From the NCBI GenBank assembly GCA_003439945.1, contig QVRM01002008.1:28501-92500 (forward strand): a DNA stretch of 64,000 nt. Reading direction: 5' to 3'. A program made the position numbers and the translations under genes. Origin of the DNA: Dermanyssus gallinae (taxonomy: Eukaryota > Arthropoda > Arachnida > Mesostigmata > Dermanyssidae). Below the pieces are notes generated by a model. That model made no database searches, was not told the origin of the DNA, and saw only the letters and a program-made list of their open reading frames with translations. This document shows positions 10,941 through 24,136 of the stretch, in pieces. Each line of letters opens with the position of its first letter. The stretch's first letter is position 1.

Positions 10941-12305
10941 CATTCACACGCCGCTCAAGGCAGAAAATTCAGCACACAAACACTACGACACATCGAGACT
11001 AGTGGACAACACAGCCGAACTTCGCAGACGACGCGCACAGCGCTCGAACGAACTGTCACACGAGAGAAAACACCTCGTCGTTGTCGACGAAGTTGTGGTC
11101 GATTGGGCAAATGTTTCAATACGTCCGCAACTGACGCGGACAGACGAAGAGAAAGTATGCTTGTCGTGGTTGTCGCACTTGGCGAGCAGCATAATGAACT
11201 AGAAAAATGCTCGGAACTATCACGCCGCGCCTCTGATTGCATGACGCTGGCGTTCGAGAAAGGCTTGGTAGCACCGACCCAAGTAGTGCCGCCACGCAAC
11301 TTCTCCACCATGCCCCGACGTTTATTCACTGATCAATATCCAGCAAGGTTTCGGGCGGCTGGAATACCCTTCTTCACAAAGAGAAACTATAATCTCTCGC
11401 GTAGAGGGAAGCTACAGTCTGCCGCCTCGTGCTGAGGTGTTTAAGCAACACATTCAGAATTGAACCTTTGGGAACAATTCTTCTAACTCCAGTATGTCTG
11501 TACATTGTAGGCATGCGGAAGTACCAACCCTACAACGTCGCGCTGAATTTTGCTAGACAGTGCAACGGAACTGTGTCAAGTGAGCACTACTACATAGCCA
11601 ATAAGGAGACACACAGGAGTCAAACACAGGTGGTCTCTATATGTTTCCGTCTCTTCTGTCTCCTCCCCCTCCAGATATTTGATAGACAGGTGCATGCCGT
11701 AACAGTTATTTAGCCAGTACCCTATTTTTTTCGGCTACAAAGCAACGGTTTACTAAGTGGGTCGAGTTTCGCTTAGGCGAGACCGGATTTCTGTTACGTA
11801 AATAGCTGGAGTTTGGCATATTGCATTTGATACGTTTAGTGTTATCACGGTGTGTGGCCGTCGAATCTTGCGACGCAGTTTCGAAACTCGGCATGATAAT
11901 GAAGCATGAAAATAAAAGAGCTGCTGTAGGATCGTATTGCAACTAGCTGCTGTTTTGTTTTGTCAATGCACTCTCATAACACATACAATCTTCTAATTAG
12001 TGCAAGGAGACCGACGCCGTAAGGTCTTTGATCCATACATTGTTAAGACACGAACAAGTCCTCTATAACGTTTAGAGAAGCGTAACCAGATGGCAACCAG
12101 AGAGCATTCACTAAGCAAACATATATCATACGCCGTACATTACCAAAATGCCTCTACTAAAGAGGTTCTAGACATTTGGCCGCTTGTCCGCACCGCATTG
12201 TCGGAATGAATCGGATAAGCCATTCCAGATGTAAAGGTTTTTTCTTAATTTATTCATGTAAATTTAGGAGGTATCGGAAATGCTATTACACATACGTTAC
12301 AAGCA
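10941..12305. other. No certain gene; moderately GC-rich first half
   Basis: 10941-11450 has overlapping open frames on both strands (for example 10955-11329 minus) but no recognisable domain. 11450-12305 is unassigned AT-rich sequence. Confidence 0.35.
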
Positions 12306-12307
12306 GC

Positions 12308-12400
12308 TAGCGTGACTAGGACTCACAAACCCACTAAAACCGTATTTCTCCCCCACCCCCCCCCCAGACTCGTTATTGCTTTGGCATTACTTCTAAATTG
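12308..12400 (-). repeat. R1-like 3' UTR scrap
   Basis: Matches the 3' UTR of the R1-like copy near 30745-30840: GCGTGACTAG, CTCACAAACCCACTAAA, the C-rich run, and TATTGCTTTGGCATTAC. Only this piece remains. Confidence 0.7.
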
Positions 12401-14107
12401 TCGTAATGCTATTAATGCATGCTACATTCCTACACCGATTGTACAGAGAACAGCATATGCTGTAAGTGCAGAAACACATTTTTGGTCGAGATGTTCTATG
12501 TGAGACGATCGCCCTGCCACGCTACACCCCATCTAACAATACGCATACATACTGCATTGCAAGCAGGTGTGCCACATAATGAAAAAACTGCTTTTGCCAT
12601 AATAAAACAATGTGCGAGTTACTGTAGGTATAACCTCATAAGTTACCTTTGTTTCACTGGTAAATAATTGTCCGAGGTTTAAAAATAAACATTATTTTTA
12701 CAAAGCTTGGGTGTGTACTTCATTTTTAGAATGACATAGTCGCTATGCACGAGGCAGTTGCATTGTGTGTTTGTGTTACACTGCTGTCTTCCTCTTTTAG
12801 ATATTATTTCTTAGGCGTTGAAGCACCTGTTTTGAAAGGTCGCGGATAGTAAGATCTGATGAGAGCTCCTGTATGCTAGACACTAGCTTTTACACGATTC
12901 AGGTACAGTTAAATTTTACAGGACACACACTATTAGCCACACTACATAAGCGCTTCGGGATCTGTACTAACGAGACACTGTTAGTGTTGCTGTTGCTTGG
13001 GTTTGCGCGACCAAAACCTGTCAATTATTTTAAAGGCGAACCAGCTATCAAGAAAGACGCAGAGATATGCGTATGCTTTTATGCTCGAATTAATTGACGC
13101 ATGGGCAACGCGGTAGGATAACTAATTCAATCAAATAAGTAGAAGACTCAAGGTTTTGGTGTTTGTAACTGGTCAGTAATGGGAAGCTTGCTGTTAGTGA
13201 CAGTACAACTCACTAAAATAACGGCTGCAGCCTTTAATTGAATGAAGAAGCAAAAAAATGCTCTCACAACACATCCCACATGTGCTGCTAGATCAGGTGG
13301 AAGGTCTTCTACCATACGTTGCCAGTGTCCTTCTAATTAAAAAAACGCGTGTCCTCCTTGCCCGAACAGGCACGGGACCCTTTTAGCCACAGCAATTAAC
13401 AACCATCAGCGATTTAGAAAAAGCGGTGCTGGTAACGGCACACGCAGCAGTAATGGTTGTCGTCTTCATAGCCTATAGGCAACTGTAGTCAGTTGGCTTG
13501 GGGGGTTTCGCGTAAACGAGGGGGTGCAGAACACGGAGGAAATGGCATTTAAACGGGGTGCTTTCGGCGGGGACGTTGCCATTGGTAATTTGGAAGCACG
13601 TCGCCGTTGGAAAGTGCCCTATGGAAGTGACGAAGCCGACAGGTTTCAAACTTATGGTAGGTCGGTTTAGGGCAATGCATCGAACAATGTACGGAGGCGC
13701 ATCGACCTTCATGCATCGGCACGTAGTTGTATGAGCTGTTTCCTGTGTTCAACGATATAGATCGTTTGTGATTTTGTTCCTGCAGCGAGTGCGTCGTGGC
13801 CGTCATAGTTTCGTCGGAGACTACCGGCTGGCTGGCTCGCTACCCGACCACGACTACCAGCACGAAACAAGTCGACAAGGAAGTTTGCGTCAGAATGCGG
13901 CTTTACTGTTTATTTTATTTTGAACACCTTACTTTTTTTTACGCTCTGACAACTACATTTTAGACGCTTGTGATGGGCTAAGTTGCCGGTGGCACGATAT
14001 CGCCTAAATGCATCTATCGTCATCGCGTTCTCGTACTGAAATTATATCGGCTTTCTCCAGCAGAGGTATGTAGCAGCAAGGCAATGACAAACGCGTCCAA
14101 CTAATTC
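12401..14107. other. Unassigned; GC-richer block 13470-13860
   Basis: Mostly unassigned. Around 13470-13860 two minus-strand frames are open (13549-13806 and 13473-13712) and base composition rises, so an exon is possible, but neither frame has recognisable domains or convincing splice borders. Confidence 0.3.
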
Positions 14108-14110
14108 AAC

Positions 14111-14212
14111 CAGCACGGCCGGGACCCGAACTAGCGATGTTTTGCTAACCGTGGTTGCCATGGCATCGCCCCGTTTCGAACGGTGCGTTAGCCGCCTAAG
14201 CCACCGCCACTA
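14111..14212 (-). repeat. tRNA-like relic or SINE head
   Basis: Minus strand shows GTGGCTTAGGCGGCTAACGC (A-box-like) and, about 60 bases on, AGTTCGGGTCCC (B-box-like). Spacing fits a tRNA-derived Pol III promoter but with an extra internal segment. Likely a SINE fragment. Confidence 0.4.
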
Positions 14213-15016
14213 CAAAAAAAAAAACAAAATTAAACTAAAGATGACTATAGCTGAGTGTTCTTCTTGGTGGTCAGGCTCAGACCGCGTGGCAATGGCAAAC
14301 CAGCCGCTCGATGTCGTCGTCGTCATTGTTGACGTCGTCTTCGTCAGACGTTACATCGCCCATCTACGCCGCTATGATCAAATGCATCTACTTAACGCAG
14401 CAGAAGAGAGACCACTGTACAACAATTCTAATCAAAGTTTTTGCAGCTCACGGATTTCGTCACGTTCTGTGCAATGTGGAGGATTTTCATAAAGCACACA
14501 GGTTAAAAGTCAATGCAAACAATGCTAGAGCAAATGTGATCGTTACTGCGCCGAAGTATGCTTGGCGGTTTCTAGGTCTATAGCAGCAGAACTAGCAAAA
14601 CGCTAGATTGTTGGTGTCTTGAAACATTTTGATGTAACATAAACACATTTACCCAGTTTGGGTGTTAATAAAACAATCGAATACTGATCATAGTCGACAA
14701 CACCGTATGTGTTGTGATTCATATGGGCGCTAGTCTCTGTTCCGTTGACGACGGCAACAAAAAAACAACGAAAACAACAGCAGCAGCAGCAGCAGCTGTA
14801 AATGGCATTGTTAACGAAAAAAGTAAAACATTAAGTAAAAGAGATCAATATAGACTTGCGCAGCATTGATAGATAGGGGGGGTTATAGGCGCAGGTAGGA
14901 AACTGCGTAGTAAAATAGAGTCAATTTTAACCAGGCAAGAGTGTAGTGTATTCGACGACGATACAGTTCTGAACGTAACTAGAACCGCTTACTTTTCTGC
15001 TGCACAAAGATATACA
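14213..15016. other. No feature recognised apart from a short (CAG)n
   Basis: A CAG run lies near 14776-14797; overlapping short frames at 14142-14583 have no recognisable domain. Confidence 0.4.
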
Positions 15017-15018
15017 TA

Positions 15019-16290
15019 TTAGGTAAGTCAACAAGTTCGTCGGCTTTCTGGGACATTATTTTTGAAATTCCCGCGCTTTGCAGCAGGGCCGCCTGAGAGT
15101 GCGGCTGGGTGTTTACATTCAGGAGCAGACCCGTGGCGGCGCGACGGTATACCGGTTCAAACTTTACCGTTTCGTTTGCGGAATTGGCAGCTGTTTGCAA
15201 TGGAGGACAAAAATACGCTTTTTCGACACATTATGTTGTTCTCCTACCGTGAATGCATAAGTGCAGCGCAAACAACCCGGAGGATATGTGCAGTCTACGG
15301 CGAACACGCAGTAGACAAATCTACAGTCGAAAAGCGATTCGCCCGTTTCAAAGCTGGAAACTTCAATCTCGAAGATGAACCGAGGTCAGGACGACCCAAT
15401 GTTGTGGAGACCGACGAAGTCATAAGCCTGGTTACTTCGAACCTAGGTTTGACCATAAAATAAATTGAAGATGTAACGGGAGTCTCCCACGGAACCGTTT
15501 GGAATCGCCTCCATGATGCAGGTTTCTCGTGCAAGCGGAATATCTGGCTACCACACGACCTCAATGATAGGCAGCTTGAAGGGCGAGTCGATACCTGTCA
15601 CGCACTCCTCCGGAAGAACTCGAATGAGCCATTTCTGAGGAGATTGATAACCGGCGATGAAAAATTGATACTCCACAGAAACGTAACACAGAAAAGAAGT
15701 TGGGTCCCCAGAGGTTCTCAGGCCGCAGCTATCCCTAAACCCGAAATTCATCAGAAGAAGGTTATGCTGTGCTGCTGGTGGGACTGTAAGGGCGTCGTGT
15801 ATTTTGAGCTGCTTCCAATGGGTCAGACGATCAACTTCGTCGTCTACTGCAGACAACTCGAAGATTTGAAGGCTGAAGCGCCCGGAATTGTCAAACAGGT
15901 GGGGCGTCACCTTTCAACATGATAAGGCGACACCACACAAAAGTTTGGCCACCGGGCAAAAATTGGCGGAGTTTGACTGGGATGTGCTGCCGCACCCAGC
16001 TTATAGTCCCGACCTCGCACCATCTGATTATCACTTGTTCAGGTCTCTCCAGAACTCCCTTGATGGCACAACATTTGAATTTTTGGAGGCTATAAAAATC
16101 ACCTCACTCAGTATTTCGACGAGAAGGACAAGACGTTCTGGGAGAACGGAATCATGGATCTACCGAGGCGATGGGCGAAGGTTATCGAACAAAACGGTCA
16201 ATATATCATTGAATAAAAATACTGTTGTCTGCAGAAATAAGGCTCTTTAAAATCGGGTAAAAAAGTCGACAAACTTTTTGACTTACCTAA
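15019..16290 (+). mobile_element. Mariner-family transposon, complete ends
   Basis: The ends are inverted copies: the left begins TTAGGTAAGTCAACAAGTT and the right, reverse-complemented, begins TTAGGTAAGTCAAAAAGTT, agreeing for about 29 bases with few mismatches. Each end is flanked by TA (15017-15018 and 16291-16292), the usual mariner target duplication. The length, 1272 bp, is normal for mariner. A damaged transposase gene fills the interior. This copy has intact ends and could in principle be cross-mobilised, but not by its own protein. Confidence 0.9.
15200..16216 (+). pseudogene. Mariner transposase pseudogene (DD34D type)
   Basis: The start is the ATG at 15200 (MEDKNTLFRHIML). The N-terminal helix-turn-helix region includes VYGEHAVDKSTVEKRFARFK and EDEPRSGRPN. 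The catalytic region shows TGDEK (first Asp), QHDKATPH (second Asp) and YSPDLAPSDYHLF (third Asp). Breaks are a TAA stop at 15461, a frameshift near 15890-15910 between KQVG and the second-Asp block, and another near 16097 after EFLEAIK. The expected C-terminus (FWENGIMDLPRRWAKVI then QNGQYIIE) is readable in the third frame and ends at TAA 16214. Length is about 340 codons if joined, as in the family. All three catalytic Asp codons survive. Confidence 0.88.
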
Positions 16291-16292
16291 TA

Positions 16293-16959
16293 GTTACGGC
16301 ATTATAATGCCGTCCTTCACTGGCCATGTCAGGTGGAATTCGAACGTTATATTATTTGTATAACAAAATATACTACTATTGTTTTGTAGTTATAGTATCG
16401 TGAATAAATATAAATTATTAAAAATATATATATAAATTAATTGAAAATATTTTTTATCATCTAGAGTAATTTGACAATGGCGAGTATCGGACAATATATA
16501 TACTTCTTACAGAAATCATCTCAGTGTAACCAAGTAGCTTTTACTTAAATGGGTTGCTAAAGCATTACGTGATAAAGTAATTTGCAGACAAAAGAGACAA
16601 AATCATTTGTTTTTTCGAGTCAACATACGATTTAAATCCGGAGGTTTTTAATAATACATGCAGCTGAAGAACGATATCGCTCGCTTCTCTTCGCTGGGAT
16701 AAAAAAAAACAAATCTGGAGGGCAATTAGGAACCAGTAAACTAAACTACTGTATGTTTTCCTGGAGAATTAATTGCAGTCCTTTCTGAAACAAACAAGAC
16801 CACCCCTACGATGCGCCCCACGAGCTCAATCAAAGCTAAACAGAACAGATGAAACCAAAGAGACAGTCGGTATCAATCTTTTTGCGGCGGACAGCAATAG
16901 CAAATGCAAAGTCTTTTTGGGGGCCCGTCTGCTGCGTAGCTTCAAGCACCCCCCCGGCG
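16293..16959. other. No feature recognised
   Basis: AT-rich; nothing assignable. Confidence 0.5.
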
Positions 16960-18110
16960 CAGTGGGAAAACCTGTCTGGTGGCCTTGTGGCACTTCATTT
17001 CTAGTGCCAGCGCCAGCCAGAGTAGCTCAGCGTCTTTCTTTCCGTCGACGCCATTTGGCCATCGTGTATTACTATCCTCGCTTGCAGTTTGTCGCGAAGT
17101 ACCATAATTGCTTCTCAGTGTCCCTGTCTGTCAGTCTGTACGTCAGTCCGCCCGTTCGCCCTACGTTCGTTGCCCTACGCGTGAGACGCGTTTTCTTAGA
17201 GCTGCAGCTCAATTGTATCACTCATAAGATTCCAGCCAAGGATTGGAGCCAAGAAGAATCTGACAGCGCCGCTGCCACGGCTCCGTTAACGCGCGCTGAA
17301 CGGCAGCGGCGGCGGCGACGGCGGCAGATATCGCGCCTTGGCTTTTTATTGGTTGCCCCTGTCTTCGTTGAATGTTATCGGGGTAATTTTTCGGTCCGCT
17401 GAGCTGTCTTGTCGGCGTTCGTCGTCGTCGTCGTCCATCATACAACATGCATGCGTACGGCGTACAGCCGGCGTTGTGCGCTCGCACCGACGAACCTACG
17501 TATACTACCTACTACTACTACTACTTATTTGTATGTACGTGTGTAGCAAGCTAATTAAGGTCGACAATCTAAAGGAGCACGAGGCGCGGCCGCCCGGCCA
17601 AGCCTGGACGAGCGACGAGCGACGACTGGCGAAGACTACGCGCCACGACACTGATGATAATGCGAGCCGCCACCGCCATGATGACAACACGCGCGGGCAA
17701 CGTCTTCTCCATCGTATCCGTTATCAAATCAGAAGCGAGCGACGGAAGACAAGCCAAAATTCAATGTCACCGCAGCCGCCCGGCTCATGGCCGGCTGCCC
17801 GGCCGGGCGAGCCCGTGGCCATGAGTCGGGCCGCCCATGTCGGTGAACTCGCCAGAGAAACAGAGAGTGGCTCTTCGTTCCCGCGAGACCAAACCTGCGG
17901 TTCCCGCAACAGAGGGACGGGCGAGAGAGAAAGAAAGAAAGTAAGTCTGTTGTGCACTGCTGCATCCGCTATCGTAGTTCGCCACCTCCATCGGAGACCC
18001 TACCTCAGAAGGCCCGTACCCTCGCGCCTACCGCCTAGAAGGAGAATGCTGAAGAAGCGGAAAAACATGCAGTTGGTGGAGGAACAGGAGGAGAACAACT
18101 GAGACTGACT
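16960..18110 (+). promoter_or_regulatory. GC/CpG-rich block, possible promoter and 5' exon
   Basis: Composition shifts sharply to GC- and CpG-rich. Long overlapping frames are open on both strands (for example 17338-18102 plus) with low-complexity Arg/Ser content, as expected from composition alone. A good splice donor lies at 17940 (GAAA|GTAAGT). Pyrimidine-rich CTGTCTGTCAGTCTGTACG near 17123-17141 resembles 5' UTR or initiator sequence. A promoter with a noncoding first exon is the best guess; strand is uncertain and no coding function is claimed. Confidence 0.3.
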
Positions 18111-18471
18111 GACGAGATGATTTAAAGCCAAACAACATACCCGCGCTTCGAAATAGGGAGATGTCGATAAGGCCAAAGAAAGACATATGCACTATGCCTA
18201 AAGAAGAACTTTAGGCAACTCGCGAACTTATACAGGGCAATGTTCACTTGACAGGTAGAGGTGGCTAATCGTCCTTTCAACATTGAGTCAGATGATTAAT
18301 TAAACCTCTCCGCTCAGAGGTCGGGCATCCAGCCGTGGCGGTCAGTACTGGCAACACCTGAAAAGTGAGATTCCCGCCAGAGTTGCTATATATATATATA
18401 TATATATAGTATTCGGAGAATAATATTCTCTGGATTAACATCTTAAAGTTGAAATATCGGTTCCCAGACTT

Positions 18472-18522
<51 letters not shown>

Positions 18523-18879
18523 TATTTGTGCAAGTCCGCCATTATGCAGCTCCCGGTCGGAACTTATCACTGGGTTTTCGCGGTTTTCGCTCTAGCTATA
18601 GTCGGCCCCGCAAGGCTCCCTTTCGTCCATAAGTAAGACCTCCTTTTCGTCCATAAGTAAGGCCATACTTTGAAGGCTGATAATCGTCTCGTTCTTGAAT
18701 AACACAATTTAAGACGTCGCCGGACCGTCGACGGTCTAACCCGAGCTAGTTGCAGACGTAGCCTCAACTAAAGAAGAACATTACTCAAAGGTCACTAGAA
18801 GCTAAATCAAAACGTGTAAAGCCTGACGCTTTTCACTGTTTTTTAAGGTAACCTTTTACCAGCTGATGACAGCGCAGTC
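18111..18879. other. Two (TA)n tracts, otherwise unassigned
   Basis: Contains TA microsatellites at 18387-18408 and 18474-18520, and a short direct duplication CCTTTTCGTCCATAAGTAAG-like near 18618-18662. No gene. Confidence 0.6.
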
Positions 18880-20705
18880 TAGTAGCCACAGAGCTTAAAA
18901 GTAGTAGGTGCTGCAACACTCGCAACAGGACCCTGGACCTGGGCAGGGATACACAAAAACGTCGTTTAGCTCAGGTTGACCTCAAGCAGTAGCGGCCTGC
19001 GAGAGTCTTCCGCTTAACAGAAGCACCGGCCAATCGCGGCAGTACCGGCAGAGTTAAAAAGCACCTTTGAACCGATGCCAAAAGTATCAGAGACACTTAC
19101 CTCTAACAACGAAGAGATCTACAATAATGTCAGAACTGTCCCGTCGGGCTCCAGTGCACGGGGCTGGCACCACAGTTTTGCACGGCTGCGATCTCTCCGC
19201 GACCCTCTGTAAATCCAATAAAAACTTACCGACTAGCTTCCTAAACGAAGCAACCTAGTATTTGACATGATTATGGCCAGAAAGGTACTACAAGGTATTC
19301 GCTCGTTTATTTTTCGTGGTTGCTGAGGCGTTATCAAGAAACCATATAGATCCTTCCGCCCAACATCCATCTCGGTCCTACGGAGGACCGCGGCAATAGA
19401 CACTTGCAGGTCTGGACGTGTAGTACCCGAATGACGGCATGATCGCCAAGGATGCCACGAAGGCCGGGCAGGACAGCAAAGAGGGCAACCTCACGCTTAA
19501 CGCTAACAAATGCGAAGCAAAAAGATTGTTGACCTTCAAGGGTGCCGAGTCGTAAGAAAAACAAAATGACTCTCCTAGAATTTCCGTCGATCCGGAGGCC
19601 ACGCGACCCGACCTAATAGCCAAACTACTCGAACTTCGCGCGAGAATAAAAAGGCTCTGCCTAATCAACGCATTCATTGCATCTACCACCTTCTCAAAAC
19701 CTCGCATCAAACCGCAAGGATCCGTCTGTATCTCCGTTGAAGAGAGCTATAAGAAATTCATTAAAAAGATAGGCGACGAGCTATGGACCAGCCTTATGAA
19801 GTGTCTAAACCTGAAACTAACGGACGTCAGTTGGACCTAAGTAACCCTTGCCCTGGTACACGGTGGACCTGGCTATCGGTGGGTACCTAGCCTCGCTGAG
19901 CGGCACTCAAGGAAATTATCTGCTACCTCAGTTCATCGAAGGTACTTACGGCAGCCAAGAGTGTTTAGCAGCAGAAATACTCACCACTTATGACATGGCC
20001 AGATAACATGCGGGAATCAAAAAGGAGCTAGCAAATGGCTCCAAGCGATCCTGTCGTTAATCCTTAGGCCTCCTTTTGACCCGGAAGGTCTTCGTCTGCG
20101 CATAGGGTTAGGTTTAGCGCTAGATTCATCAAAACACATAGATTCAAGGTGGACGACTAGCGAATGCCTGGTGACGCAACCTCCCATCCAGCGAAGAGAC
20201 TATGATAGCAGACAAAGCGGACATAACAAAGTCAATGAAATAGCGGATAGCATCCTTCAGACGGCGCTGGTCTCTTGCACCTGGGAACCAGGTAGGTCTT
20301 CTTAGAAGTGACGGTAGGCGCCTCACTCTCTTACCGCATCCGTTTCTATGGAGCAAAATTTGTGTATGAGACCCAGCGGCAAGAGACGCACTGGCGCCCT
20401 GCCATGTGGGAGCGAGTGCAGAAACAGAAGGTTCAGTCACCCAAGAGGCTTACAACTAATAAATACGCGCTATTAGGTAATGCATTTATCTTTGTACTAC
20501 TCTTTTTCTAACTGTTAGGAGGTCCCGGCCAGGAAGCATGGACAGTCCTGGAGAAAGTTTCCAAGAGACCTGAAATCGTCACGGGCAAAGGGCGCGCATC
20601 GGACTTTCTACTGCAGCGCCTCTCACTAAGCAGTGCAAATAGGTAACGCCGTTTCTATCAAGGCGTCGAAGAGCTTCCACACACACTATGAAACATCAAA
20701 TTAAC
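18880..20705 (+). mobile_element. WYLDDG retroelement copy A, strongly decayed
   Basis: Plus-strand remnants line up with the better copies at 35-37.7 kb and 42-44.4 kb. Near 19420 a degenerate version of the RT active site is seen (YPNDGM in place of YLDDG), followed by LTLNANKCEA, the counterpart of LTLNASKCEV. The C-terminal end near 20575-20640 reads VTGKGRASDFLLQRLSLSSANR, matching the TGDKRAGEYLLQRLSL segment. Stops and indels are frequent. The far 5' boundary is uncertain. Confidence 0.65.
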
Positions 20706-21187
20706 ATTATTCGAATAAAATATGCGCTCTCTATTGTAACAAGGTAAGATTCTTTTCATGTAATTTCAATTTTTCAATTTTCAATTTCAATTTCAAACGT
20801 GGTTTATTCACGGAACTGCATTTCACAACGCTTAAGTTCTCGGTGAATAAAAATGGTTGAAAAAGATGAATCAAACAACAAAGCAGATAATTACTCTCGA
20901 CAAAATCCAAGGAGTGCTTTGTATAAGCACTTTACACACAATGGTATTACAGTGGTTAATGATTTACACAAGAACTTCAAAGCAGCAATTGGTGCGTTTG
21001 TTAGAACGCCGAACACCACACGAGGCAACAAACTTGCAAATATAACACACAAACGAAGTAGTCCACTAGTACAGCATCAACACAACTTACAACAACTATG
21101 TCTAAAAACATGTGGATAAATACAATCAAAAACTGAGTGTGTCCTCGTATACGAAGCACAACATTTGTAATACCAACTATACCTAGA

Positions 21188-24040
21188 TCACACGCCTGGT
21201 TCCGACTGTAAAGTTAACAACCACTGCTTTAATTCGCGAGAGAAGAGGTGTTTCGTGGTGAGGCATCTTATGCGTTTAGGAATGCGGGTCCAGGTTTCAG
21301 GAAGGCGGTACGCAAGTGCGTGTTGACTAGACTTCAAGGATACAGAGGGCACTGCAAAAGTTGTTGCGCGCCTACCTGATGTTCGACTCATGGTAGGAAC
21401 TAGTGCAAATGCAATCTCCATAGGCACAATACCACGCGAAATTTTGTACGCTAACATTGAAACCCGCAGCGAGTAAATGTTTTCTACCGTGAGTAGGTTA
21501 AAACGAATGAGCAAGTCACGGACCGAATCTCTTCGCCTTCTAGCAAAAATGGCTCAAATTGCATTATTCTGTATCACTTGTGCTCTTCGGAGAATTCCGT
21601 CGTAGCCACCTCCCCAGAGAAGGATTCCATAGCATAGAACTGGAAAAAACACGGCCTTGTACACCAGAAGTAAGCCCTCTGTGGGTACCCCAATCAATTT
21701 CATTTTACACAGCGTAGATATTACAGCATAGCACTTTGGTGCAATGTATTCCAGATGGGGATGCCACCTTATGTTTTCCTGGAGAACGAGCCTCAGGCAC
21801 CTAGCGGTTTGCGAGAGCTTAATGTTTCGTGTCTTAAAGATCTGGTTGTCAGATAATTCTAGAAGCCTCGGCGATGCACGAAAAACTATAAAATTGGTTT
21901 TGTTAGCATTGACGACTAGTCCAAAAATGTTAAAAATGCTAATTATATTATCAACATTCAAAAGCGACTGCTGCAAGTCCATATCAAAGTTCCGATGATT
22001 CACTCCGAACAGTAGCGTAGTGTCATCAGCAAACGCTATAGCTGAGCCAAGGTTTAGCCTCTAAATCCTTAATAGAATAAAATTCAGTAGAATATGAAAC
22101 ATAAAAGGTCCGAGAACCGAACCTTGAGGGGTACCGATATCGACCTGCTGCCATGAGGACTCTATTTGACCAGCTCGTACCACCTGTCTCCGTCCTGAGA
22201 GATAGGACCTAAACCAGGCAACCGCCGGCGCAGAGCAACCCAGCTGAGCGAGCATTTGGAATAGAAGGGAATGATCAAGGCAATTGAAAGCCGCTGACAC
22301 GTCGAGAAAGACTGCGAGACAAAAACCGAGTCGGACAGTCGCTGCCATAAGTGGGCCAACGCGAGATCAGTCGACCTACCCCTGCGAAAGCCGAACTGGT
22401 TTGGGGAAAGGAAATTTATCGTCTCTAAATATCCATTTAGCTTAACCAGCACCAGTTTCTCAATGACCTTTGAGATATAATCCACGACCGAGATCGGCCT
22501 ATAGTTGGCTGCGCGGTTTCGCTCACACTTTTTCTTAAATAGAGGAAACACCGCCGTATCCTTCAAACGTGATGGAAAGCTGCCAGACTCAAACGAACGA
22601 TTTATATAATGACAGTCAGCAGACCTGCGATCGATGAAGCTGCTAACTTCAATAATTTTGCAGGTACACCGATGACAGCTCGACTCCAGCTTGCTTTAAG
22701 ACGGAGAAGGGTACCATGAGCCTCAGGAATAGAGACAGCAGTGAGTGAGAATACATTGTAATTTTTTCCTATACCTCGTCAAGCAAAGTGGCCATATCTC
22801 TGTTCTTCTCGAGGTGAGCGACCGTGGTATTACCTAGCGTAACAAAGTGACGGTTTAGCTCGTCTGCAATTTTTACTGGATCATCTAATGTTTCATCCTC
22901 GGCAACTAGTAACGCGGACGGTAATTCCACTGGATCATGTCGCCTACCACAGAGTCCATTGATGAATTTCCAGAGTTTAGAGGAATCATCACGCAAGAAA
23001 GCAAAGCGATTTCGGTAAAATGCTGTCCTCCCAGCGCGAATTGCATTGAGGTAGCGGCGACGAGTGTTTAATTAGGAAACTTTCGAATCTATCAAATTTA
23101 TCTTGCGGTGTCTGCTTTACATCTTATTAACTCTACGGCGCAGCCGCCGTAAACCTGGAGAAAAGGAAAATTGACCCACCTTGGACGAACTATTTGGAGC
23201 AGAAACGTCTACCAGATCAAAGGTTTTTCGTATATATGAAGCAGGATTTTACTGAAAGCGTTAAATGTCGTTTTTACGTATACTGCATCATAAACTGCTA
23301 ACCACGAGACATCTTGCAACCGATAGAGGAACGTATCAAGCTTAGCCTTGTTGTGACTTCGGCTTAGGTTTGGGGCCAGCTCGGCCAACAGTTTGGCAGC
23401 CACCGAGTTGTCAGACAAGGATATTAAAACCGGGTAGTGATCAGAGAAAAGCAGAGTACCGAAAACCGCCGGCTGGACAGTAGTAAATCTTGAGCAATTA
23501 GAAATAGCAATATGGTCTATGTACCAGATGCAGGTCTGGTTATGCGTTCCACTACCAGGGAGAAGTCTCTAGCGGTAAATAATGAAGTATATTCGCTAGT
23601 CTGCGGGACCGAAAGGAGGTTGACATTAGCATGTCCCACGACAATGACAGGGGTAGAGGTACAAGTTGGCAACATATCGTCTAGGGTATTCAGAAGCGTG
23701 TCTTTACAAGATACATGGTTAGAATAAAACCCCACAATAAAACATTCAGGACCGTCCTGTTTCTATAAATGCAGACATACCGCCTGAACATTGCCGTCAG
23801 GACTACAAACACAGCGCGATGATAAGATATTGCAGTTAGAGCGCACATAGATGCCGACACCACCACTTAATCTCTCCAAGCCTCTACCCGACGCAACTAA
23901 TTTGAAACCACCATTATAAGGTGAGACGCCAGATGACCGGATTTTTTTTATCCCTCCAGTCCCCCCGCGTTTAGGTGGATAAAAGCTAAGCTATTGAGTC
24001 CAAGTCTAACGTCATCCAAAAGTTGGCATGTCTTTACATG
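21188..24040 (-). pseudogene. ORF2 (endonuclease-reverse transcriptase) pseudogene of the Daphne/L2-like element
   Basis: The APE-type endonuclease is visible as GGVGIYVRSN near 23870-23830, VIVVGHANVNLL near 23660 (normally GDFN) and LLFSDHYPVL near 23450. The RT shows NYRPISVVDYISKVIEKLV, NQFGFRRGRSTDLAL, FLDVSAAFNCLDH (catalytic Asp of motif A), GTPQGSVLGPFMF and, across a break near 22020, ADDTT (motif C). The thumb and C-terminal region follow, including LPETWTRIPKRIR. The pieces 22061-22348, 22162-22566 and 21554-22003 lie in different frames. The protein would nick target DNA and prime reverse transcription; this copy cannot make it. Confidence 0.75.
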
Positions 24041-24136
24041 TGGCGTAATGTTTTAATTAATATAATTTATACAATGCATTAGTAAAAATCGATGGTTGTG
24101 AGAACATCAAGATGACTAAAATCAGTAATAAAAATC

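Noticed and set aside
10732..11202. 156-codon plus-strand ORF with Val/Ala runs
   Set aside because: Its openness comes from the (GTT/GCT)n tract; flanking residues show no domain.
13340..13395. Possible further tRNA-like element
   Set aside because: Only a weak GTTCGGGC motif; no convincing A box or spacing.
17338..18102. 254-codon plus-strand ORF in the GC-rich block
   Set aside because: Low-complexity Arg/Ser composition with equally long frames on the other strand; explained by GC content.
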